Shown: positions 46,208-57,689 of the stretch, piece after piece | Layout: the number at the start of each line of letters is the position of its first letter | Numbering within the stretch: the first letter of the stretch is position 1 | NCBI GenBank assembly: GCA_035578905.1 | Contig: JAQJVL010000082.1 | Span: 1,534,237 to 1,598,236, forward strand | Reading direction: 5' to 3' | From: Stictocephala bisonia | Lineage: Eukaryota; Arthropoda; Insecta; Hemiptera; Membracidae | Length of the DNA: 64,000 nucleotides | Translations under genes and position numbers: made by a program | Notes under the pieces: generated by a model | What the model was told of the DNA's origin: nothing | Database searches by the model: none | What the model saw: only the letters and a program-made list of their open reading frames with translations

Positions 46208-46590
46208 TTAAATTGATTTAAAATAAAAATGAGTTGGGAGTGACTTGTCAGTTTTATAAAACTCTTGGACAGTTCTTCTAACGACACATTTGTCGAAATC
46301 GTCTAGTTCTTTACGCTGTTCTTTTTCTCTTGTACTTTTTGGGAGTTGTGAACGAACACTCTCCTTCCGCTGAAGTGTCCAATAAACACTTTTCACGCCG
46401 AATTTCCTTTATAAGAGTTTTTGAAATGCCACATGCAACTGCAGTTCGTTCTTACGATTTTTTTACGGGGATTCGCTGTTCATCTCTTAATTTGGCCTTA
46501 TTCGCCATGAACTCACTTACTCTCCAAATAGTTTTCCTAGCCTGACTTCTAGTAGTTTTTCCTTGGGCTACTTTAGGAATAAAGCGAGCC
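46208..46590 (-). pseudogene. DDE transposase N-terminal fragment
   Basis: From ATG at 46590 the minus strand encodes MARFIPKVAQGKTT, RSQARKTIWRVSEF, then after an in-frame TAA ERTAVACGISKTLIKEI, a helix-turn-helix-like segment. After a second stop and frameshift it gives KELDDFDKCVVRRTVQEFY and TDKSLPT. This order of HTH, then a DxFDxxxxRRTVxEFY linker, is that of insect Tc1/IS630-like (DDE_3) transposases. Only the DNA-binding part is here; the catalytic domain is missing. Confidence 0.65.
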
Positions 46591-46656
46591 ATAGTTGAGG
46601 CAGGAACCACGAAAGGAATAAGCTATTTAGTATTTACGTTCACTAATTTTACAACT

Positions 46657-46855
46657 TCAAGAGTCTGCAGAGGCTGTCGGCCATGTTGGTTTTAATCTCA
46701 TTAGAACGATGTTTTTTCGAACCGGACAAATGATCACGCGTGTCCAAATTTAACAGTTATTTTTAAACGGTCTTTTCCAAACAAATTGCATTTGATCAAG
46801 AGTGAGATTACTCGTTGAACTGCTTTGTGGATTCATAGGCCTAATTAGTTTAATA

Positions 46856-46915
<60 letters not shown>

Positions 46916-47132
46916 TAGTTAGTTTGAAGTTTTTATTGTCACCTATTTTTCAAACCTAGGCGTATGTATTCATAATATCAAAAGAAAACCTAATGCGCAA
47001 TATGATAGCATTTTAAATGACACCTCATACACAACGTTTGGTAAATAAATAATGATAAAAATATGGATTCAAAATAACGTTGTTTTTATGAGAATTATAA
47101 ACCAGTATGGCCGACAGACTCTGCAGACTCTT
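46657..47132. repeat. Inverted pair of ~58-bp arms around a (TA)n tract
   Basis: AAGAGTCTGCAGAGGCTGTC at 46658 faces GACAGACTCTGCAGACTCTT ending near 47132; the arms extend through GGCCATGTTGGTTTTAATCT. The left arm lies just upstream of the transposase start at 46590, so the right arm may be the same transposon end from a second, opposed copy. Between them, TA repeats span 46858-46912. Confidence 0.8.
46858..46912. repeat. (TA)n microsatellite
   Basis: About 27 uninterrupted TA units. Confidence 0.97.
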
Positions 47133-47384
47133 AACACACTTAAAGGACATAAAAAAAACTGACTTATTACACTTCAGTAGATAGATAAAAACAAACATAT
47201 AATCAACTAAATAATTGTTTATCGTACTCTTGAGTCAACATTCCTAACACGCTAAACCATAAGCAAATATATCGCACGCAGTCTGGAAACGTACTGAATG
47301 TGCATCCGTAGGTAACAATTAACGTAACTTATTTTAGAAGCAAGCGTGGGAAAGTCTGACAGTAGCGAATGTTTCCAGGACTGC
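47133..47384. other. AT-rich DNA, nothing recognised
   Basis: No gene or repeat seen. Confidence 0.35.
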
Positions 47385-47585
47385 AGGCATATTGGGCCCT
47401 TCTCCCGTCTCCTCCCCATCACCGCTCGGCGGGCTCGAGGCCGGACCTTCGCCGCGCGGTCTATACCTATCGCCTACAATCTCCCAAACGCTGTCCCTAA
47501 GTAGCTGGGTCACAGCACTGCGCCACCAGTGCCGACTTTACATGAGCGCGCTTTGTGCAGCTCTGACGCACAGTGTTGCCAAGAA
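47385..47585 (+). repeat. GC-rich end segment of repeat family A
   Basis: CTATCGCCTACAATCTCCCA and CCCTAAGTAGCTGGGTCACA match the sequence that follows the family A core in the copies at 53.66 and 6.4 kb. The block is the most GC-rich in the window (CGGCGGGCTCGAGGCCGGAC) and is open for 96 codons, but this is not a gene. Confidence 0.55.
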
Positions 47586-47810
47586 TATTATCACAGAATA
47601 TAAACAGACATTACTAGAAGGTAACCAAATTTGTAAAAAAATAAATACCGGTACTAAAGGCATGAAAAAGTGTCTTGTTTGAATTGCAATGTAATTATAC
47701 AAATAAAAAAATACTAAAACGGTACAACCTTTGATGTATGACAGATAATACTTACTTGTTAGAAAGAAATTTGCATAAAAAGAGACATTTTAATTGTTTT
47801 AGTAGTGTTT
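47586..47810. other. Unknown spacer, partly duplicated from 43.1 kb
   Basis: TACTAGAAGGTAAC, TTTGTAAA, AAGTGTCTTG and TTGAATTGCAATG occur in the same order at 43154-43258. A short diverged repeat; no gene. Confidence 0.5.
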
Positions 47811-48200
47811 GGGAGATTGTAGGCGATCGGTTCCATGCTCGGTCCTCTTAATACCGAAGCGGCGTACTCTCAATGGTTGCTATCGACGTGGACACTACTA
47901 GAGAAGTCTTGGGTATCCATGTTGGATGGTAGTCAAGATTCAGATGTTTTGTCGGGGAGAGAACTGAGTGTAACACTTGTCAGTTAGCTGAAAATCAGAC
48001 CAACACTACGTGGTTCGGATTCCACGTAAAGCTGTAGGTCCCATAGTTGCCCTGGTCATTGGTATATTAAAAAATAGTCCTTTATAAACTAATTCGAACT
48101 CAGATAGTAACAATGACTACACTCGTTCATCTACACTCATCACACTCATTCACTTCTCATGTTCGTCCAATATCTTCACGATCGGCGTCTTAGAAATGAA
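47811..48200 (-). repeat. Dispersed repeat family A, copy 6 (near complete)
   Basis: Plus-strand order: GGGAGATTGTAGGCGATCGG, GCTCGGTCCTCTTAATACCG, CAATGGTTGCTATCGACGTG, GACACTACTAGAGAAGTCTT, GTCAGTTAGCTGAAAATCAG, TACGTGGTTCGGATTCCACG, TAAAGCTGTAGGTCCC, TCGAACTCAGATAGTAACAA, ACTCGTTCATCTACACTCAT, and TCTTCACGATCGGCGTCTTA. Inverted relative to copy 5, about 2 kb away. Confidence 0.9.
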
Positions 48201-48734
48201 TAATGAATGAATAATAATGAATTGGTTTAAACAATAATAGAACAGAACATTATATAAATAATGCGATAAGAACAGTTTATAAATTGGGAAACAATATAAA
48301 GAACATTATAACAATACGAAACAAAATCGTAAAAACCATATACACCAACAATATTTTGTATTGTTCACATTCAACTTCTATGCCATACTGCAGAAACCTA
48401 TTGTGATAATAGGTGCCCAAATTAGTTAAAGAGAACAGAAATCAACTTTTTAAATTCCAAATTTATATTTTTAAAACCTTTAATAACGCACCAATATTCA
48501 ACACTTTGTGCTATTTGTAGAACAAAGAGATAAAATATTAGTTATCATATATATTTTTCATAACTTACATTTCAGCTGTTGTTGGTTTCATTATATTGAC
48601 CTTTAAAATGCTAATAAAACTATTATTCACTATCACCGACTTTACGATCATATTATAGTATAAAATGACATTATGAGTGATATGGCAGAGTATTTTGGTT
48701 CGTCAATAATTAATGCGGACGTTTCATGTTTGTC
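48201..48734. other. AT-rich DNA, nothing recognised
   Basis: No gene or repeat seen. Confidence 0.4.
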
Positions 48735-48835
48735 TTCCATTATTTTTAATTGTAGACATTCATGATAGTAAAAATGTCGCAAACACTTTATTGAATGCTT
48801 TTAATCTCACTTAAGCTGCTTTATTGAAATCAGAT
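48735..48835 (-). repeat. Repeat family D, copy 1
   Basis: CACTTTATTGAATGCTTTTA, ATCTCACTTAAGCTGC and TTTATTGAAATCA are the reverse complement of the segment at 52588-52640 and 57200-57250. Confidence 0.75.
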
Positions 48836-51242
48836 TTACCTTAATGAACACGCGACTTGCAATTTAAACATCATTTATAAAAATAAGCAAGAAATAATCA
48901 TTGCAATAATGTGGTATACGAACGTAAAAAAATAAAGTAAATGTAAAAGTGAATAAACCTATTAAAACAATGACTATGCAAAAAAAGTTTAAATATAGGA
49001 TGAATATTAACGATTTGTATGAAATTATTGGAGATTTTCAATGCCAACAAATAACTTTCAAACAACATAAGGATACAAGGCTATTTTATAATATTTAGTC
49101 AGACCATCATTAATGTGCTCAAAATCTAAAATACTCAGCGGCTTTATTCAGCAAACACTAAGAAGATGACACTAAGGTCTGTGAAAACTGTTTATTAAGT
49201 TATATCTTGAATGATTCACTAAAATAAATAATATAAGTAGTTTTTTTAAAAGGTTTTCTTACATTAATATGGATTTATTGAAGAAAAAACTCCAAATATG
49301 TTTTTTATTTAGGTTAATTTAAATAACACCTGAAGACGACAGAAGTTTTATGCCAATCGAAACGTTGTGTATGTTTATTAAAGATCTAGAAGCGTTTCAA
49401 ATGTCAAACAAATTTACCAATCATGAACAGTTAAATGCCAATAAATAACTTTAAAATAACAAATCATTATAGTTTGAATGTATAGAAAATTTACCAATAA
49501 TGCTGCATTATAAACGAAAAATGTGAACTTTTTAATCAACGCATTGTTGTGGTGACAATCTTCAACTCCTATTGTCAGCCAGGGAATGTGCCCGGATGTG
49601 TTTGGGTTTCATTTGGGAGGAGTTCCTCGATTTGGAAAAGATATAATGCTGTTTTCATTGGTCGTATATGCAATAACGGTTAACCTTTTTCAATCTCAAT
49701 TTAAATACTATTTTTTTCTGATAAAACGCTTACATTGTAATCTTAAACTGCCACATCTTCTCTAATGAACGCCACGTTTAAGGTAGTTTCTATTGATATA
49801 AGAAGATAAACATATTTATTTACCAACAACTATTAATTATTTCGAATTTAGAATACATTATAATAATCTGAAATGGGTAAAAATCCTTTAGCTGCCCTTC
49901 AAAGTCATACTATTTTATACGCCACTAAATACCAAAGTAAGTCACATATTTATTATTATATGTTTATATTAGTTGTATTTGGAAGCTAACATAACCTAAC
50001 ATTGTATGATGTTTCAATGTTAATTAATGTAACTGTATATATGATTATATGTTTAAATAATTAAATCAGTATTTTCTTTTGCTAACATTTGTGTTTGATC
50101 CTCCCTACAACTTTTTTTAAACATTTACAAGGTGGGGGGAAACTGTTGTATGACTTCACTTGTAAAAGTAAAATATTTTACATCATCATAGTTACAAAGA
50201 ACACACTTTTCGACGCCATTAGTGACATTTCATCTTTTCAGGGGGGATGGCCCACGAGGAGTTGAACGAAAATCTTCAATGTAAGCCTAGATGAGTTTAG
50301 TATCAAATGAAAGGTCTATTCAAGTAAATCAACTGCCACAAGCCGAACTTATAAAGGCTTATACTTTCCAGATGAGTAGTCATTTTAATCTCAAAGTAGC
50401 TAATTTGAGCAATTTAACTAATTTCTCGGCTATTTAACAGTTTCAAGTAAATTATTCTCATGAAAGCTGATACATTATGGAAGACAGTTATTTAAAAAAA
50501 TTACACTATCATATTATTAAGGAAAAAAATTAACGTTGTTGTAAAATAGTTTCCATATTTTTCAGTACGTATATTTAAATAGAAAATATTTTAGTTTGAA
50601 AGGCAGCTATTTTGACTCTGAAGTATATTTTATGCATAAAAAACTATGATTTTTGAATACCATCTACAACAATAAAACTCTCGTACGTTTGTATACCCAA
50701 AACTCAAAAGTAGTATCAACAGTAAATGTTTGTACAATACTGTATTTGTATTTAGTTACTACAATTGTAAATGAGAACTGGACATTTAAAACACTTGCCA
50801 ACATACCCACATTTCACAAAATGAAAATAAATGTCAGTGTCATCGAAATAGTGCAACAGTGAACAGCTGATTAATGTGCACATCATATCAAAATCATATA
50901 CTGTAAGTTTATTACTGATTTATCTTAGAATTAAAGTGAAAAAAAGTTCTACCAGCATTTAGACTAAGCCAAAGTAAAACATGTTTAGGCAATATAATAT
51001 AAAAGAATTAACATTTGTAATTTTTTCTCTTGATTGAACCATTTTTGCACGGACAAAAAATCACGAAAGGCAGGGGAATATATTAAAATTGATCGGCTTG
51101 AGAATTTTTTATGTATATTATATTATTATACTATAGTATAACAATAAAACATAAGTAATAAGTAAAAGCCACAAACAGAAAAAAGTAGTAAAATGTACTA
51201 TTTCCGTAGTTTGTGTATAATTACGCACCACTAATTAATTTG
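48836..51242. other. AT-rich DNA, almost nothing recognised
   Basis: 49325-49375 carries CACCTGAAGACGACAGAAGT and CCAATCGAAACGTTGTG, a CTGAAGA...CGAAACG pattern discussed in the findings. 49588-49625 is similar to 24384-24430. No gene. Confidence 0.45.
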
Positions 51243-51345
51243 CTAGTCGGTGATAATTTTGGCTTACCGAAGCCCGCAATCCCTCGGCGTGCCACAAGCC
51301 AGGAGCATGTCTGTGGAGGGGTTGATCTCCCACCACGAGTCGTTC
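51243..51345. repeat. Repeat family C, copy 2
   Basis: GTCGGTGATAATTTTGGCTT, CGCAATCCCTCGGCGTGCCA and CAAGCCAGGAGC match 31057-31150. Confidence 0.7.
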
Positions 51346-52587
51346 AACATTTGGTTAGTTCATAAATTAGTCTTTAGTATATGTGACATCTACAGATGAT
51401 TCGATTGTAGTATCAAGATGGTTTCTTACCAATGTATGTAAAATTATTTCACAATCCTAAAAAAAATCAAACTAAAATAATTTAGCTAAAAATAGTTCAA
51501 GAGACAATTATGTTATTTATACATAGTTGTTTATTTTTACCTGTTACGACAAAAGATTTTTTTATTGATTTTATTGTAAATTAATCTAAATGTAACTTTC
51601 ATCTTATAAACCACATGAAATATTGGAATTCTATGTTTTTTTCTATAACTATGTTAATCACTGCATTGTTAATTATAGATTACTGATAAAGTAATTAAAT
51701 ATTTACAAAGAATTACTGTATAAGACTAAATATTTACTTAGGGAAAAAATAAAATAATAAATGGATTAAAACTTAATAACATTTACTTATAAGGTAAATA
51801 AAAGAAGATAAAAAACTAAATAAAAGTAGTAATGAATAATATGTACTTTTAATCTGAGATTTTAAATAAATTTACTGGCCACGCAATATTTAAATATGGG
51901 GTTTCTATGTTTTTTAAATTATCATTTATTAAAATTCTCTTTAAATTACATAGTTTGATCAGCAATACATTTTTGCAAGCCCACTCAAACTTTTAAGTAA
52001 TTTTATCGTGCTTAGGCTAATGTAGCCTACGAAATCGTACTCGAGCTTGTTAGTTGATTTTTAAAGTATAAATTGAATTTTTTAGTTATTCATAAGGTCG
52101 AATTGAAATAAATTAAATTATTTTTGTTTATAAGTACCTTATTGAGGAGAAAACAATATAACATTGATTATTTCAATTCTATTGAAAAAAGCAAGTGCCT
52201 TATTACAATCCTATATATTCACCACGTTTCGAACATATTTATTTACAAATGTAGTATTCATATTTACTTACAATAAATAATATTTACAAACAATGTTAAT
52301 ATTACGTCTAGCATGAATAGGCTTAGTCTCTAGGCTGATTTTTGTTACATTGAAACTAAAGAACGATATGATATCCAATGTATCAATTATTAGAAGTTAG
52401 CAATTGTCCACGAATTTTTTAGTATTATTATTTTACATTGTGTAAACTTTAATGTGTTTAGTGATATAAAACAAGAGTTACAATTAGTTTATAACAGACA
52501 GGCTTTAAATGTGTTAGTAAATTAGTTTTTGTATTGTGCACGAAGTTGTTGACTTGCCTATTGCGTATACATCGCGTGGAAGTTTAT
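51346..52587. other. AT-rich DNA, nothing recognised
   Basis: No gene or repeat seen. Confidence 0.4.
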
Positions 52588-52725
52588 TTCAATAAAGCAG
52601 CCAAAGTGAGATTAAAAGCACTCAATAAAATGTTATGTGCCAGTTTTATTAGTGTGAATGTCCACAATTATGAATAGTTGAAGACCAACACGAAACGTCC
52701 ACATTCACATCGTTGTAACGTGACC
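52588..52725 (+). repeat. Repeat family D, copy 2
   Basis: TTTCAATAAAGCAGCCAAAG, TGAGATTAAAAGCACTCAAT, AAAATGTTATGTGCC, then TGTGAATGTCCACAATTATG and CACGAAACGTCCACATTCAC. TGTGAATGT and ACATTCACA are exact inverted partners enclosing the CGAAACG motif. Confidence 0.82.
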
Positions 52726-53349
52726 ACCCTGGTAGCCAGAAGAAAGTTTATATGGTGGATAGTAATACACCACTGAAAAATATAGTAAACATTGACATTT
52801 TTCTTGAATGAATACTTATTAATTATAAGTTGGAACAAAAGCAGGGGAAAAATGATAGTTTCTTGTTTGGTTGTTTTGTAGCGAATATAAAAGAGAGTAA
52901 AAGAAGTAATTGTGAAGTTTTTATCTCCCCCATTTATTACATGGGTTTATGTTCCCCATTTATTACAGATTATGTTCCCCATTTATTACATGGGATTTGT
53001 CTACAATAAACACTTTTCTTCTTCAAATTTAACAAATTCAAATGTATGGCTGGATTATAAATGCAGAAGACTTGTGCAATCCTTTATCAGCTGAAATGAA
53101 TACTTGGGAACAAAGCGGTTCAATAACCTGATACGTCGGCGGTTTTAGTCTGAAATGTGTAAATTGAGTTATGAATGTCTCTGTGATAGTCCGAACCTCG
53201 GTTTTTAGTTACACCGTAATGTTTTTGCAGGGTAATACAGATAAGGCTACATAGTCGTTATCTTCCAATAATACATCGGTCTATTTGTTATAGTAGCAAG
53301 GCCTGATTATTCAGAAACTGAAGCAGTTGTGAAATACTAAAGTGATTTT
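52726..53349. other. AT-rich DNA with a short triplication
   Basis: CCCCATTTATTACA occurs three times at 52927-52990 (the first two followed by TGGGTTTATGTT- or GATTATGTT-like text). No gene. Confidence 0.5.
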
Positions 53350-53460
53350 ATACTACCCTCCTATACACTAGCAGAGATACTGGCCCACCCATCCTACCAT
53401 ACACTTGCAGTGGTACTGACCCATCCACTCTCCCATACACGTGCAATGGTATTAGACATA
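53350..53460 (-). repeat. 36-bp minisatellite, about three diverged units
   Basis: CCCACCCATCCTACCATACA and CCATCCACTCTCCCATACAC units separated by GTGGTACTGA-like spacers. Confidence 0.75.
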
Positions 53461-53655
53461 CCTACTACTGGTTACCAAAATGTTATTTCAGGCTTTATAT
53501 ATCCTTTTAACTGCATCCTCTTTATTATTGTCGTTGTTCCTTCCACCAATCACCTTCTTCATAGTGAATTTGAGGATTTTAAAAAATACACATAAATTAT
53601 TATACTTATGTAATAAGAGATTTTCTCAATGAAAATATTCAAAATGCAGCTCTGA
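53461..53655. other. AT-rich DNA, nothing recognised
   Basis: No gene or repeat seen. Confidence 0.35.
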
Positions 53656-53975
53656 TGGCCAGTGATGTTACCCAGCTACTTGGGGACAAGGTGTTATATA
53701 CATTGTATGCGATAGGTTCTATACTCGGTCTTATGTAACAAATATGTCTATACTTATGATATGCAATTAATTAAAGCTGTAATAAAGCATTGTAAAAATT
53801 AATGAATAAATAAGTTTAATACCGACATGGCGTCCGCTCAATGGTTGCCATCGACATGTACACTACTAGAGAAGTCTGGGAGTCCATGTTGAGTGGTAGT
53901 CAGGGTCCGGATGTTGTGTAGGGAAAACTGTGTATCAGGCTTGTCAGTTAGCTGAAAATCATACCAATAAATACA
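53656..53975 (-). repeat. Dispersed repeat family A, copy 7 (interrupted)
   Basis: CCCAGCTACTTGGGGACAAG, TGTATGCGATAGGTTCTATA and CTCGGTC are followed by about 90 bp of unrelated AT-rich DNA (53738-53820), after which the family resumes with ATACCGACATGGCGTCCGCT, CAATGGTTGCCATCGACATG, CACTACTAGAGAAGTCTGGG and GGCTTGTCAGTTAGCTGAAA. The insert may be a small element. Confidence 0.75.
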
Positions 53976-54356
53976 CACTAATAGGCCTGTTACTGAATAG
54001 GTTACAAGGGAAAATAATAGTACACAAAACATATATAGGCGACAATATAAAATTATTCCTAGCCATCATAATAGCACATAATGAAAACTAGAACTATTAA
54101 TAGAACTTAATACCTTTCTATTTTAATGTACGTTGTCTTAAACAGTCATCCAAAAAGGTGGTACACTAAGCTATTAAATTTCATATTCACATCGCAGTAA
54201 ACGATTTTTGAACCAAGTAATCTGTGTTTACGTTTATCTGTGTAGACGTAATTAGTCAAATTAATTAGTAAATGTAATAGGTAACGAGATTTCTATTGTT
54301 ATTATGTTTAAATAAATAAACTGATTTATTTAGAAAGAATGCTTTACAACAATGCT
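53976..54356. other. AT-rich DNA, nothing recognised
   Basis: No gene or repeat seen. Confidence 0.35.
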
Positions 54357-54530
54357 GTGGGGAATCTGATCTGAATTTCATCGGCTCGTGCTTCTATTGT
54401 CCTGACATCGTTATCAGGGGTTTGGTAATCGAGAAGGCATCGGCCCACCCCACAACGAGTACACTCCGGAATGGAACCAACAATGCGGTTCTCCTTTAAT
54501 TACTTTTAGTTCAGAATATCAATTAAAACC
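54357..54530. repeat. Repeat family F, copy 2
   Basis: GTGGGGAATCTGATCTGAAT, TCTATTGTCCTGACATCGTT, ATCAGGGGTTTGGTAATCGA and GAAGGCATCGGCCCACCCCA align with 26403-26530. Confidence 0.7.
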
Positions 54531-54595
54531 ATTAGTAAACATTTAATGCTATTGCTACAAAAGTTACTTTATTTCTTTGATATTATTTATAAATT

Positions 54596-54633
54596 TTAGT
54601 TTTTGTACATCTCTTAAGATGTACAAAAACTAA
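54596..54633. repeat. Perfect 17-bp hairpin
   Basis: TTAGTTTTTGTACATCT (54596-54612) and its exact reverse complement (54617-54633) with a four-base loop. No copy elsewhere in the window. Confidence 0.88.
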
Positions 54634-55985
54634 TCACTCTTAAGTTGTGTGATCCAAATTACTTATTTTGGACAAGCACGATGAAAAGATTTTTTTTGTC
54701 CATCCAAAATAAAATACAATCACATTGGAATTGTTTATATAACTAACTCCCAAAACCATGTACTCTACGCATTCTAGGAATATATTATTACCTTCAATAA
54801 GTTTTCTTATCAATATTGCATTCATGATATTCATTTTTCATTTTTCTTTGCCTTATCATAATATATTATTTATGAAAGTGATTATATACCATTAGTGTTA
54901 ACTACAAAATACAGAGAACCGAAAATCACTGCAAAGTCTTAGGAACTATTACTAAATTAAAAATAACGGCGTTTAATACGTATAGGCCCTATACTAAGAA
55001 CTGAGAATCAGTGGTATATTTATTTATTTTTTTCTTTACAGATGGGCTGAAGACAGTTTTGTAAGTTGAACTATACTCATTGTTCACAAAAATAATCTTA
55101 GAGAGTTATACAGAAAGTTGTAAAAAAGTTAGCTGGTGGTGTGTAGTTTTTCATCATTTCAGTGAAACAAGGTTTAAACACAGGTGCTAGTTATATATTT
55201 CCCGTAAGTGAATCGGTCAACCCGATATTTCTTGAGCAAGGAAGAAGAGAAGATAGACTTTGATTTGATTCATTTTAAGGTAGTGCAATCGGTTTTTGGT
55301 GAGTTAATTATTTTCCAATTTTATAACAAAAATTAGTTAATGTATGTTCCCTTGAGACAAGACAAATCTACATTAGAATTTTTGGCCTTATGAAGTTGTG
55401 AATTCAGCTGATTTAAAATCAACTATAAGAAAAAAACCGTTAAAATTACAAGTTAAAAATGTTTTAAATACATTTCTTACACATAACTGACGGGATTAAG
55501 AAATTTTTCATTTAAAAAAATGTCAGATTATTCTGATATTTTAAAAAATATCAGAGCTACAATAAAATGCCACTAAGGCCACTCTAGTCGAGACATTATT
55601 TAAACTAAGTATAGCAGAGGACACAAGTGCATTTAATATTTTGGAAACTGTTCCGTACAGCATTTAAATAGTCGCTGAGCAGTGAAGCTGTGAGAGTATG
55701 GCGATGTCAATGAGGCAACTCTTCCATAAATCACCGTTTATTGAGCAACTTTCAACTAAGATCACGTCTGGCAAAGGGAAAGGTGAAAGTAGAGCAGGCT
55801 ATTTACTGTGTGAATATTATATGAAATAAATATCAACAGCATATCTCATACTCTTAATGTTCTATTTTTTTATCAGAAATTGTTTTATTTATTCCTTAAA
55901 ATGATTTTGCCGTGTCTAGTTTAATGACAAGACAAGTTGGTAAAATACAAGATCTGAGAGAGTTGTTCAATACATTAATTTTGAA
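54634..55985. other. AT-rich DNA, nothing recognised
   Basis: No gene or repeat supported. A patch at 55660-55800 is less AT-rich but has no recognisable product. Confidence 0.4.
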
Positions 55986-55987
55986 AA

Positions 55988-56135
55988 CTATGGTAAATTA
56001 ACTAACTGTGGAATGAGGCACAGTTTAGACTAGAGGTGATTGGACACTTTGTGTTGTATGACACAGCCACAGCGACACCCGGATAATTAAACCATTACAG
56101 TTTCATCACTGGTGGAAACAACTCCACCCTTATCA
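55988..56135 (+). repeat. Single relative of the 127-bp satellite
   Basis: Starts GGTAAATTAACTAACTGTGG, like the entry into the array at 33680, then AATGAGGCACAGTTTAGACT, AGAGGTGATTGGACACTTTG, TGTTGTATGACACAGCCACA and AATTAAACCATTACAGTTTC. One unit plus flank; not tandem. Confidence 0.85.
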
Positions 56136-56301
56136 ACGACAAATGAAATATCTCTCTCAGTGTTTGCCCCTAAAATCTGGTGAATCTTGTCTCTTCATAG
56201 GAAATTAACGTAGAGACTCAAATAAAAATTTTAATTTTGTGTGTTTAACATATTTGTAACAATAAATGTTGCAGATAATATAACTCAATATATATTATTT
56301 G

Positions 56302-56303
<2 letters not shown>

Positions 56304-56365
<62 letters not shown>
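56304..56365. repeat. (TA)n microsatellite
   Basis: About 31 uninterrupted TA units. Confidence 0.97.
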
Positions 56366-56367
<2 letters not shown>

Positions 56368-57199
56368 TCATAGTATGTATATTGAAAGTTTACTATGAAA
56401 TAAAATAAAAATTAAATTAATGTTACACAAAATTAACTAGGATAAATTTTTACTGCATAAATATCATGCATTAGAGTTTTTATCGTTATTTTATTGTCAA
56501 CATACAATTATTTGTATGATTTTTTGGGATAATAAATTATGTAATATGTTACGGTTTTAAAATTAAGGATTTAAAAATAAGGATAAAAATAAGGAAAACG
56601 GTTATCTACGTAAAGCTATGCCCTGGATTATCAGTTATCTTAGATGCCCTGGATTACTAAAAGTTGACCTTAGTAACAAAGACTTCAAGTGTTTGTCTAC
56701 ACTCATTTTCACACACATCATTACAAACAGCCTTTCAGTGATGAAATATGAAGGGTTAGTTTTTAATTTTCAAGGAGAACTTAAAGAAAATAATTTATTT
56801 TGCAAAACTGATAAATATTTGTTTTTATTTGTCCTGAAAAGCTACAGCAACAGTTTTATTAATAACATTACTCTAAAATCTCACAATTATTAAATAAAAT
56901 ACTACTCAAGTAGAAACATTAAATTTTAAAATGTTATTTAAAAATTTTAATTTTTTGTGGTAACAATACAGCAAATTCAAATTTGCTACTTTAAGCTCTT
57001 ATAATAAAGCAATCAATAAATGCAGTATTTTTTCCAGTATACAAACGATTGTTTGGTGTGTTCTGTCATTTAAAATTTGATACATAGAAATTTTTGAGGG
57101 CATTATTTCAAAAGAATAATATGACAATTATTTTCGATTGAGTGTTTTGTTGCTGGGAGGAAGCGGTTAACCTGTTCGTCGCGTGTCACTGCGGCAGGT
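56366..57199. other. AT-rich DNA, nothing recognised
   Basis: An open frame of 91 codons at 56618-56893 has no recognisable similarity and is probably incidental. Nothing else seen. Confidence 0.4.
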
Positions 57200-57330
57200 T
57201 TGATTTCAATAAAGCAGCCAAAGTGAGATTAAAAGCACTCAATAAAATGTTATGTGCCCGTTTTATTATCGCGAATGTCTACAATTATGACTAATGGAGG
57301 ACAATCACGAAACGTACGCATTCATTTATT
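57200..57330 (+). repeat. Repeat family D, copy 3
   Basis: TTTCAATAAAGCAGCCAAAG and TGAGATTAAAAGCACTCAAT are identical to copy 2; further right, CGAATGTCTACAATTATGAC and ATCACGAAACGTACGCATTC are diverged. Confidence 0.82.
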
Positions 57331-57689
57331 TCTTAACGAGACCGAATATTTTGTGCTCATATTGTGGACAATTCAAATAGGGCCTAAATAAAGATAATCA
57401 AGAGATAGGAGCTTATGCATACATTCTGGGTAGGCCTAACTATATAGAACGGGGCTTTGCTATTTTAAGGCTGATAATTTTTTCACAGTACGTAAATAAA
57501 TTTTGTTCAGCGGAAATACCGAGAAAATTATGAAAATGGGAAAGACGGAAACACATTCTCTTTTGTAAATGAAGTGACGTGGTACTCAAATTATGTGGAA
57601 TTTTGTCTTGATTTTGAATGTGGCGAGGACCGGGAATGCGTTGGAATACTTAAGCGCCGGGAATGCGCCGGTTTCAATAGGGTTATATT

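Noticed and set aside
47392..47682. 96-codon frame in a GC-rich block, possible first exon
   Set aside because: The block matches the end of repeat family A at 53.66 and 6.4 kb, so it is repeat DNA.
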